From: Kuafuiihalomonas sp039024635
GTDB lineage: Bacteria > Myxococcota > Kuafuiibacteriia > Kuafuiibacteriales > Kuafuiibacteriaceae
Assembly: GCA_039024635.1 (NCBI GenBank)
Contig: JBCCQA010000020.1
Location: forward strand, 1-64,000
Length of the DNA: 64,000 bases
Direction: 5' to 3'
Shown here in pieces: positions 49,808 to 57,185 of the stretch (the stretch's first letter is position 1; the number at the start of each line of letters is the position of its first letter). Both the position numbers and the translations under genes were made by a program. The notes under the pieces were generated by a model. It was not told the origin of the DNA. It did not search any database and saw only the letters and a list, made by a program, of their open reading frames with translations.

Positions 49808-51082
49808 TCAAGCGAGGGCGGCCGAGATCACCTTACCCCCGTCGACGTCCTCGTTCAGCGCCTCCTCAGGGAGGCCCAACAGCCGGCCCAGGGTCTTGCC
49901 GGTCGATTCCAAGGTCTGCTCGTACGGGATGTCGCCCTGGTCGGTTCCGACGCCCGTTCCGGACTCGATTCCGGTCGAGCCCCAGTCGTTCCCCCGGGGC
50001 TGAATGCCGCCGATGACGCCCGGGCGCACGCCGGGACCAGAAACGACCATGACATGGTGGTGCGCGTTGTGGTCCCGCCCTTGGGTCCCCTTTTTGGACA
50101 GGGTTCGACCAAAGACGTTGAGGGTGGCCACTACGACCTTGTCGGCCAGTCCGAGCTCTTCGAGCTGGGCATGGAGGCTAGCCAGATGACCGACGCCGGC
50201 AACAGTCTCCTCCACCTCGTCGGCCAGGTTCCCGTCGTTGTGGTTGTCGCGTCCGAAGCGAATGTTGAGGGCCAAGGCAGGCGAGACGTTCATCGCCGCC
50301 AGCACCGCGGCCGCCCGGACCTGGTCGCCGTCACCGTTCCCTTGAATGGCGTCCAGTCTATCCAAGAGGTCTTCGGAGATGTTCCGGGCCTCAGACCGAG
50401 TCTGAGCGAAGCGGTCCATCATCCGGATCTGTTGCGGCGTTCCGTCGACCTTCAGCGAGGCGTACATAGCGTCCAGCTCGGCGTCGCGGAGAGACTGGAG
50501 TCGAGCCAACGCGTCGTCGTTGGATGCCAGCGCCGCCTTGACCGACTGCGGTCGAAGGAGGGCTAGCCGGCGGCCTTCGAAGGACAGCAGAGGAGCGCCC
50601 ACGTTGACCGGCTCGGTCTGGACGGACTGAAAGGCCGGTCGAAGACGCTTCGCGAAGGCCGAGATCAGCATCTCGTTCCGTCGGACCGCGCCCATGAGGG
50701 TCATGACCTTGGAGTGATTGCCGTGGGCGTTGGTGTAGGTCCCGTGATGGATGAAACAGGTCCGGTCTAGGACGCGCTGTGGTAGCTGAGTCCAGGCTCG
50801 GGCACCGATGTGGTTTCGGTCTCCCAATCGAATCTCGGTGGGCAGGAAGTCCTCGCCCGTCGGGTGCACGATGCCGTCGACGTAGGCGCCTGGGCAGTTG
50901 GCGTTCACCGGGTCACCGGCCTGGCTGGCCACGAGGATGAGCATCTTGGCCTCGGCCGCGCTCTGCGCCCACGCCGAAGGCGGTCGAAGGAACATCGACG
51001 CCGGCAGTCCTGTGGCCAGGGACCGCAGGCCGACCGTACCCGCCCCGAAGAGAGTTCGTCGAAGGAGTTCTCTGCGCTCCAT
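49808..51082 (-). CDS. DUF1552 family exported protein
   Basis: Protein of 424 residues with a Tat-like leader (MERRELLRRTLFGAGTVGL, including RR). DUF1552 proteins are found in Planctomycetes and Myxococcota next to DUF1592-type proteins; their role is unknown and may be in the periplasm. Visible family features are SQAGDPVNANCPGAY, SKVMTLMGAVRRNEMLISAFA, DRFAQTRSEARNISEDLLDRLDAIQ, RFGRDNHNDGNLADEVEET and FGRTLSKKGTQGRDHNAHHHVMVVSGPGVRPGVIGGI (parts quoted). It starts 2 bp after the DUF1592-type stop, so the pair is one operon. Confidence 0.88.
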   Translation of the reverse strand: MERRELLRRTLFGAGTVGLRSLATGLPASMFLRPPSAWAQSAAEAKMLILVASQAGDPVNANCPGAYVDGIVHPTGEDFLPTEIRLGDRNHIGARAWTQLPQRVLDRTCFIHHGTYTNAHGNHSKVMTLMGAVRRNEMLISAFAKRLRPAFQSVQTEPVNVGAPLLSFEGRRLALLRPQSVKAALASNDDALARLQSLRDAELDAMYASLKVDGTPQQIRMMDRFAQTRSEARNISEDLLDRLDAIQGNGDGDQVRAAAVLAAMNVSPALALNIRFGRDNHNDGNLADEVEETVAGVGHLASLHAQLEELGLADKVVVATLNVFGRTLSKKGTQGRDHNAHHHVMVVSGPGVRPGVIGGIQPRGNDWGSTGIESGTGVGTDQGDIPYEQTLESTGKTLGRLLGLPEEALNEDVDGGKVISAALA

Positions 51083-51084
51083 GA

Positions 51085-53145
51085 TCAGATCCCCATGCTC
51101 ACAACGAAGGGAGAGAGGCATCCGAGTATGAAGCTCGAGCGAAGCGCATCCCGTCTGTTGGCGAAGTCGTTGCCGCTCGCTTCGTCGAGCTGCGCCTTGG
51201 CCGACTCGAAGTGACTTTGGACGTGCCCCAGCATGGCGTCGTGCTGAGGGTGATTCGAAGACAGTCCCATCAGGCCTTCCACGATTCGAAGTACCGTGGC
51301 CTCTGGGTCGTTGATCGGGAAGCCGTCTTGCCCGATCCGATTCCGGGCGAGCTCCTCGCATATCTTCTCTTCGGCCGAACGAATGAAGATGTCGTCCTCG
51401 GTGATGACCACCGGTTCGACGGCGGCCCGGGCGAAAGCGTCGTCAGGAATGGAGGGTACGAGATCTCGAACCCGTCCGTTGAAGGCGCAGGCCTGGGGAA
51501 AGTCGAGGCGGTTGGCGAGGATACTGCACAGGTGACGAGAGCGAGCGATGCCCACCTCCGCTCCGGTGCCGCCCTCGATGCACTCGGTGCCGGTGACGAG
51601 CGGCGAGGCCAGGAGCGCTCTCTGCATGGTCAGGAAGTCCATGCCGCTCTCGACGAAAGCGGCTTCGACCGCCTGAAAGACTTCGCCGGTCGGGCAAGCG
51701 TGACCGTTCACGTGGGTGCAGAGCTTCTGGACCCAGGCGCCGGGCAGGTCGGGATGCGCGGCCAAGATACGGCCGAGGTCTTCCACCCCGACGCCCGTTT
51801 CCCGAATGCCGGCGAAGATGAACTCGGCATTGGTCGCGATGACCTCTGGATTGGTCTGATGGCCGTTGAAGGTGGAATAGGACTGGCGGAAGAACTGGCG
51901 CATCGGGTCCAGGCGCGAGTGGCAGCCGTAGCAACTGGTGCTCGGGTTGGCGTGGGCATCGTCGAGAGCATCGTCGAAGGCGGGAATGATGACGTCCTCT
52001 TCCTCGAAGCTCTCGTTGAGGGCGACGATCAGGGCCTGGTTGAGGTTGAGCCGGAAGCTGTTGCTGTCGTTGGTGAGCCAGGTTCCGGTGAAGGAGGGCG
52101 AGGTGAAGAAGCCGACTCGAGGAGTGTCGAGGACTAGCGTCGTGTCTTGTCGCATGGAGGGCAGGTCCAACCAGCTATCGACGGGCTCGTCGCCGTTGGG
52201 GGTTCGTATGGTGACGAGCCGCCAATCTGAGAAGTCTTCGGGTCGGACCCAGGGCGTCGTGTTCTTGCCCAGGCAGCGGGCACCATTGGGGCGGCCGAAC
52301 ATGTGCCGGAAGGCCGCCATGTGGCGGTTGCGGTTCGAGACTTCGATCGAAGGCAGGTTGGGACAGTCCTGGCTGAGCTCCGGGTAGGAGAAGTTCATGA
52401 AGTCGGGATGCTCAGGGTTGAAGCTGTCCACGACCGGGATGTTCCGCTCCGCGTGGAAGACGACCCGTTCGAAGTCGGGCTGGCCTCGGTAGGCCCGGTC
52501 TCCAGCGTCGTCGAGGATGTAGACGTCCCAAAAGGCCATGAGCTCCATCATGGCCGTGGTCATCATGAAGGTCTGGGTGGAGGCGATGCGGTCGAAGGGG
52601 AGGCCTTGCTGCACGATGTGGAGCGCGGTCCGGCTGAAGCTCTCCTGGAGGTTCTGGGTGAGCATCTCGTCATAGTTCTGGTAGAGCGCAAAGTTCCCCT
52701 GATCGAAGAGGTCCTCCAAGGCGTCGCCGCTGAACTCGTCTTGTTGCAGCGTCGTGGCGAGAAAGCGGAAGAGCTTTGGCTCTGCCTGGGGCAGGGCCTG
52801 CCACTGGCCCACCAGAACCTCCAGGTCGGCGCCCTCTTGGAGGGCCTGCACTTCCTCCGGATCGAGGGCGAGTCCGGTGAGGAAGGTCTTCACTTTGCTC
52901 GCCGCTGTCAGTTGGGTGGGCAAGGCTTCGCAAACTGGTTCTGGCTCCGGGTTCGGGTCCGGCATGGGGTCGGGCTCGACGACCGGGTTCCCAACTCCTT
53001 CTCCCGGGTCCTGAATGGGGCCTTCGACTTCGCCGCCGCCCTCTGATCCCGACGCAACTGGGCTTGCAGAAGGGGGTGCGGGGGCACCTCCGATCTCTGC
53101 TTGGCCACAGCCGGCGACGAGCAACAGTATTGAGAGCCTCCGCAC
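51085..53145 (-). CDS. DUF1592/DUF1588-type lipoprotein with CxxCH motif
   Basis: Large lipoprotein of 686 residues with a GTG start and an LLVAGC lipobox. A Pro/Asp/Glu-rich linker (PDPMPDPNPEPEP) follows. The body has the DUF1592/DUF1588-like segments typical of this group, including TDRKTFL-like FLTGLALDPEEV, DNDSFRLNLNQALIVAL and CYGCHSRLDPMRQFF, whose CxxCH could bind haem c. The closing part resembles DUF1585. Pairing with DUF1552 downstream is conserved among distant bacteria, but the function is unknown. Confidence 0.82.
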   Translation of the reverse strand: MRRLSILLLVAGCGQAEIGGAPAPPSASPVASGSEGGGEVEGPIQDPGEGVGNPVVEPDPMPDPNPEPEPVCEALPTQLTAASKVKTFLTGLALDPEEVQALQEGADLEVLVGQWQALPQAEPKLFRFLATTLQQDEFSGDALEDLFDQGNFALYQNYDEMLTQNLQESFSRTALHIVQQGLPFDRIASTQTFMMTTAMMELMAFWDVYILDDAGDRAYRGQPDFERVVFHAERNIPVVDSFNPEHPDFMNFSYPELSQDCPNLPSIEVSNRNRHMAAFRHMFGRPNGARCLGKNTTPWVRPEDFSDWRLVTIRTPNGDEPVDSWLDLPSMRQDTTLVLDTPRVGFFTSPSFTGTWLTNDSNSFRLNLNQALIVALNESFEEEDVIIPAFDDALDDAHANPSTSCYGCHSRLDPMRQFFRQSYSTFNGHQTNPEVIATNAEFIFAGIRETGVGVEDLGRILAAHPDLPGAWVQKLCTHVNGHACPTGEVFQAVEAAFVESGMDFLTMQRALLASPLVTGTECIEGGTGAEVGIARSRHLCSILANRLDFPQACAFNGRVRDLVPSIPDDAFARAAVEPVVITEDDIFIRSAEEKICEELARNRIGQDGFPINDPEATVLRIVEGLMGLSSNHPQHDAMLGHVQSHFESAKAQLDEASGNDFANRRDALRSSFILGCLSPFVVSMGI

Positions 53146-53232
53146 AGCATTAAGCTACGCGATCGAAGACGGACATTTGAAGGGCCGGACGGGTCTCTAG
53201 TCGAGAATCCTCGCCTCGTGGTGAGCCGACCC

Positions 53233-53278
53233 GAGGGCTCGAGCCCCCACGTCCATCGTTTTGGGGGCACGAGCCCTC
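53233..53278. other. Long perfect-like hairpin in a divergent intergenic region
   Basis: The 16 bp at 53233-53248 pair with 53263-53278 with one mismatch, leaving a 14-nt loop. Both flanking genes start away from it (DUF1592-type to the left, DUF2911 to the right), so a terminator role is unlikely. It may be a regulatory or repeat-type element. The rest of the gap (53146-53358) has no gene. Confidence 0.5.
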
Positions 53279-53358
53279 AGCGCAGATGCAAGGAAGTGTA
53301 GTCATACGGAAGACGCTTCCTGCTCGCGTCTCGGATCGCGGCGGGCTAGGCCGCGCCC

Positions 53359-54168
53359 ATGACCATTGCCTGCATCCTGTCTCTTTCCGTCCTGGCCCAA
53401 CCCGAGTTGCCTCAGCCCAGTCCCGCCGCCTCTGTTTCCCAGACGGTCGGACTCACGACCGTCAGCGTAGACTACAGCTCCCCCGCCAAGCGAGGTCGCG
53501 TAGTCTGGGGCGAGCTCGTGCCTTACGGTGAGCTCTGGCGGACGGGGGCCAACCGAGCTACTACGTTGGCGGTCGACAAGGACGTGAGCATCGAGGGCCA
53601 GACCGTGCCGGCCGGGACCTATGCCCTCTACACCATCCCGGACGAAGACGCGTGGACCGTCATCGTCAATCGAAACGCGGGAGCCGGCGGCACCAACGGT
53701 TACACAGAAGAGAAGGACGTCGCCCGCTTCGTAGTCGAGCCGAGCGAGGGTCCGGCTCTGGAGCGCATGCGCTTCGTCTTCACCGACACCGACGCGTCCA
53801 AAAGCTCTCTTCATCTAGAGTGGGACGGTCTTCGGATCAGTATGCGCATCGCGGCCGACACCGAAGCCCACGTAGAGGCCAACATCGCGAGCGCCGTGGC
53901 TTCGGCGTGGCGACCTCACGTGATCTCCGCCCGCTACCTCCTCGAGAACGACGGCGACCTCCAGCGGGCCTTGGAACTGGCCGAATCTTCGATCGGAATC
54001 AAGGAAGGTTGGTTCAATCGCTGGATCCAGGCCCGGGTCCTGCACGGTCTCGGCAAAGACCGGGACGCGCGCAAGCAGACCAAGCGGGCCCTCGCTTTGG
54101 GCGACGACTCTGGTGCCTTCAACTTCTATTCGCGTCAGATGAAGCAGGCGCTGACGGACTGGAAGTGA
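53359..54168 (+). CDS. Exported DUF2911 domain protein
   Basis: Protein of 269 residues with a short signal peptide (MTIACILSLSVLAQ). The DUF2911 domain spans about 30-165: VSQTVGLTTVSVDYSSPAKRGR, WGELVPYGELWRTGANRATTL, VPAGTYALYTIPDEDAWTVIVNR and the beta strands up to MRIA. A C-terminal helical, TPR-like part follows (LENDGDLQRALELAES, GKDRDARKQTKRALALG). The domain is common in Bacteroidetes and Myxococcota, with unknown function. The last 50 bp overlap the aldolase gene on the other strand. Confidence 0.88.
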   Translation: MTIACILSLSVLAQPELPQPSPAASVSQTVGLTTVSVDYSSPAKRGRVVWGELVPYGELWRTGANRATTLAVDKDVSIEGQTVPAGTYALYTIPDEDAWTVIVNRNAGAGGTNGYTEEKDVARFVVEPSEGPALERMRFVFTDTDASKSSLHLEWDGLRISMRIAADTEAHVEANIASAVASAWRPHVISARYLLENDGDLQRALELAESSIGIKEGWFNRWIQARVLHGLGKDRDARKQTKRALALGDDSGAFNFYSRQMKQALTDWK

Positions 54169-54808
54169 GGGCCGACTGAAGCCCTTCCGGCAAGGCCTCG
54201 ACGGGTCCGGCCGCAAGAAGTCGGGCATGGAACGAGACTTTCGCCGCCTGCTCCAAGAACTCCAGCCGCGTGAGGGCCACTCTGAGGTTCGGTCCAAGCG
54301 TCACCGAGCCGTGTCTCTCCAGCATCATTACATCGTGCTCTTGGACCGGGAGTTCGAGCTGCTGACCCATGGCCTCTGTTCCCGGCTGAACCAGGGGCAG
54401 CGTCGGTACTCGTCCCAGCTCGACCAGGGCCTCGGGCATCAAGGGATCGGCCAAGGAGACGCCGGCCACGGTGTGGGCGATGGCGACGGGAGGATGGGCG
54501 TGGATGATGGCCCGAGCGTCGGGCCGATGGCGGTAGATGGCCAAGTGCAGGCCGATTTCCGAGGAAGGGCGGCTGGCGCCGCGAGGCTTGCCCTCCGGGT
54601 CGGTCCGCACCATGTCGAGGGGGCTCAGCGTCCGCTTGCATCTTCCGGCGGGCGTGATGAGCAGGTCGCCGTCGTCGAGCCGCACCGAGACGTTGCCGTC
54701 GGTGGCCACGATGAGGCCCCGTTCGTCGAGAAAACGACAGACCTCCCTCAGGGCGCGGCGGGCCCGACCCTCTGCCTCGTGGGCCGAAACAAGCGGATCT
54801 ACGCGCAT
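54119..54808 (-). CDS. Class II aldolase/adducin family protein
   Basis: Zinc-dependent class II aldolase-like enzyme of about 229 residues. The Glu and two zinc His are in SSEIGLHLAIY and IIHAHPPVAIAH, and the third His is in LERHGSVTLGPN. GLIVATDGNVSVRL and ITPAGR are standard. The family includes fuculose-phosphate aldolase and methylthioribulose-1-phosphate dehydratase. It lies 102 bp from mtnA in divergent orientation, which points to 5-deoxyribulose-1-phosphate or methylthioribulose-1-phosphate as substrate (inference). An upstream TTG 7 bp after AGGAG and a GTG at 54826 are alternative starts. Confidence 0.82.
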   Translation of the reverse strand: MRVDPLVSAHEAEGRARRALREVCRFLDERGLIVATDGNVSVRLDDGDLLITPAGRCKRTLSPLDMVRTDPEGKPRGASRPSSEIGLHLAIYRHRPDARAIIHAHPPVAIAHTVAGVSLADPLMPEALVELGRVPTLPLVQPGTEAMGQQLELPVQEHDVMMLERHGSVTLGPNLRVALTRLEFLEQAAKVSFHARLLAAGPVEALPEGLQSALTSSPSAPASSDANRS

Positions 54809-54910
54809 CGCCGGCAAAGGGAGCACTCCTCTAATTTCGTGCCAAGTCGATACACTGCGTCGGCCAAAGATCTCGTTGCACCCGCGCTCCGGAGGGGGAA
54901 CTGTGCGGGG

Positions 54911-55957
54911 ATGTCTGGCCAGTCGTTTCGCGCCATCCAGTGGCGCTCGGGGACCATCACCCTACTCGACCAGACCCAGCTTCCGAATCGCGAAGCCTAT
55001 GTCGAAGCGAGAACGGTAGAAGACGTCGCCCAGGCCATCGAACGCTTGGTCGTCCGGGGCGCGCCCGCCATCGGCATCACCGCTGCCTACGGCATGGTCC
55101 TCGCCGCGGAGCAGAGTGAGGACTTGGAAGCAGCCGACCGACGGCTCCGCCGGACTCGCCCCACCGCCGTGAACCTGTTCTGGGCCCTCGATAGGATGGC
55201 CCGTGTATGGCGGGTCGGCGGAAGTGCGGCCGAGCTGGCCGACGAAGCGACCCGGATCGACGAAGAGGACGCCGCCTCCTGCCGCCGGATTGGAGAGCTG
55301 GGGGCCGAGATCATCCCTGATGGCGCGCGCATCCTGACCCACTGCAACGCGGGCGCCCTCGCTACCTCCGAGCTCGGAACGGCGCTAGCCGTGATCCGGG
55401 TAGCCCACGCCCGAGGAAAGCGAATCCAAGTCTTCGCCGACGAGACGCGGCCTGTACTTCAGGGCGCTCGACTGACGATGTGGGAGCTGATGAAGGACGG
55501 CATCGACGTCACCCTGGTGCCCGACGTGGCGGTGGCCCACCTCCTCTACGAGGAGCAGATCGACTGCGCCATCGTGGGGGCGGACCGGGTGGCCAAGAAC
55601 GGAGACGTGGCCAACAAGATAGGGACTCGCGGCGTCGCCTGTCTGATGTGCGCCCACGAAAAGCCCTTCTACGTTGCTGCGCCTTGGTCGACCTTCGACC
55701 CCAGCCTCGAAGACGGGCGCGCGGTCGAGATCGAAGAGCGGAACCCCGAGGAAGTGCGCCAGATCCGAGGCGTGGCCATCGCCCCCGAGGGAGCCCGCGT
55801 GCGAAACCCGGCCTTCGACGTCACCCCGGCCCGATGGGTCAGCGACCTGGTCACGGACCGGGGCCGAACGGGCGCCGATCTCGCCGCTGGCTTGGCCCGC
55901 TTGATGGGGCCTGAATTTTCCGAGCGGACGCCCCCGCCCCGCTCCGTGGCCCACTAG
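54911..55957 (+). CDS. mtnA: S-methyl-5-thioribose-1-phosphate isomerase (MtnA)
   Basis: Isomerase of 348 residues, similar in length to family members. It converts methylthioribose-1-phosphate to methylthioribulose-1-phosphate in methionine salvage, and 5-deoxyribose-1-phosphate in 5-deoxyadenosine disposal. Motifs: VVRGAPAIGITAAYG, THCNAGALATSELGTALAVI with the catalytic Cys, and IVGADRVAKNGDVANKIGT with the Asp. An ATG within GGGATG is the start; the upstream open frame back to 54227 is a shadow over the aldolase. MtnK and MtnP are not in the window. Confidence 0.95.
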   Translation: MSGQSFRAIQWRSGTITLLDQTQLPNREAYVEARTVEDVAQAIERLVVRGAPAIGITAAYGMVLAAEQSEDLEAADRRLRRTRPTAVNLFWALDRMARVWRVGGSAAELADEATRIDEEDAASCRRIGELGAEIIPDGARILTHCNAGALATSELGTALAVIRVAHARGKRIQVFADETRPVLQGARLTMWELMKDGIDVTLVPDVAVAHLLYEEQIDCAIVGADRVAKNGDVANKIGTRGVACLMCAHEKPFYVAAPWSTFDPSLEDGRAVEIEERNPEEVRQIRGVAIAPEGARVRNPAFDVTPARWVSDLVTDRGRTGADLAAGLARLMGPEFSERTPPPRSVAH

Positions 55958-56027
55958 GTCCCAATAGGGCATCCAAGGGGGCCTCTTCTCCTCGACGCCC
56001 GGCCCCCGAAGGGTCAACTTCTGGGCC

Positions 56028-57185
56028 GTGCCCCCGTGGCTGCGACAGCTCGGAATTCCGGTTCTCCTCGTGGTCTCGGCCGGCTTAGGCACCTGGTGGC
56101 TGCTTCGCCCCAGTCCGAAGCCGAGTATCGAGGCCCCTCCCGCGCCGAAGCCCCTCGTCCAGATCCAGGTGGTGGAGCTCGGTCCCCAACGACAAGTCGT
56201 TCGCGGATCGGGGGCCGTCAGCGCGGCCCGAAACCTCGTCGCCTCGATGGCGGTGGGGGGCCAGGTGGCCTGGATTCATCCCCTGCTCGAGCCCGGCGGA
56301 TTGCTCGAAAAGGGCGAGGTCTTCCTGCGCCTCGACGCCCGGGAATTCGAGCTGGCGGTGGCTCAGCGTCGTAGCGAGCGGGTCCAAGCCGAAGCCGAGC
56401 TGGCCCGGGCCCGCGGCCAGAATCGGGCGGCGCAGCGCAGTTTCGAACGACTCCGAGGGGACGGTAGCGACCTGGACCCCGCATTGGCTCGACGGGAACC
56501 CGAGCTGCGGGCGGCCCAGGCTCGGCTGGCAGGCGCCCAAGCCGCGCTGGAGCGGGCCGAGCTGGATCTCGAACGAACCCGGCTCCGTGTTCCCTTCGAG
56601 TCTCTGGTTCTCGAGCGAACGGTCGAGGTCCGACAGCAGGTGACGCCGGCCGCACCCGTGGCGCGCTTTGCGGGGGCCGAGAGCTTCTGGATTCGGGTCC
56701 CGATTCCGCTTCGGGACGCTGCCTTCGTCGGGGACGAAGCTGCCGGGCGACGGGTCGAGATCGAGCGGACAATGACGCCTCGTAGCTCCACGTTGGACGG
56801 TCGCTTGCTGCGGCTCGCAGGCGAGGTCGATCAAGTCGGACGCTTGGTGGACGCCATCGTAGCAATCGACGAACCTCTTCAGGTCGATCCCCCCGTGAAG
56901 CTGGGAGAGTTCGTCGACGTGCGCTTCTCGAGCGACCGCAAGGTTCAGGGTGCGCGGCTGCCTCGGGGGGCGCTTCGAGGCGGGGAGCGGGTCTACGTCG
57001 TCGATGAGTCCGATGAGCTCGTCGTTCGCCCGGTTCATGTGGCCTGGGGCGATCGCGGCACGGTGGTGGTCGATGAAGGCCTTCGAACAGGAGACCGGGT
57101 CATCGTCTCGAGGATGGGGGTGGCGCTACCCGGAATGAGCCTCGAGGTGGCGCCGCCCACGCCGGCTCCGGGGACCCGCGGATGA
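56028..57185 (+). CDS. RND efflux periplasmic adaptor (HlyD/MFP family)
   Basis: Membrane-fusion protein of 385 residues with an N-terminal anchor (LGIPVLLVVSAGLGTWWLL) and GTG start. It shows a lipoyl-like hairpin half (VRGSGAVSAARNLVASMAVGGQVAWIHPLLEPGGLLEKGEVFLRLD, shortened), an alpha-helical hairpin rich in Arg/Ala/Glu, a second lipoyl half (RVPFESLVLERTVEVRQQV) and a beta-barrel plus membrane-proximal domain. It overlaps the RND permease by 4 bp (ATGA). No outer-membrane channel gene is in the window. Confidence 0.92.
   Translation: MPPWLRQLGIPVLLVVSAGLGTWWLLRPSPKPSIEAPPAPKPLVQIQVVELGPQRQVVRGSGAVSAARNLVASMAVGGQVAWIHPLLEPGGLLEKGEVFLRLDAREFELAVAQRRSERVQAEAELARARGQNRAAQRSFERLRGDGSDLDPALARREPELRAAQARLAGAQAALERAELDLERTRLRVPFESLVLERTVEVRQQVTPAAPVARFAGAESFWIRVPIPLRDAAFVGDEAAGRRVEIERTMTPRSSTLDGRLLRLAGEVDQVGRLVDAIVAIDEPLQVDPPVKLGEFVDVRFSSDRKVQGARLPRGALRGGERVYVVDESDELVVRPVHVAWGDRGTVVVDEGLRTGDRVIVSRMGVALPGMSLEVAPPTPAPGTRG

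Noticed and set aside
54227..54910. N-terminal extension of mtnA
   Set aside because: This part is the reverse of the aldolase gene; MtnA homology begins at MSGQSFRAIQW.
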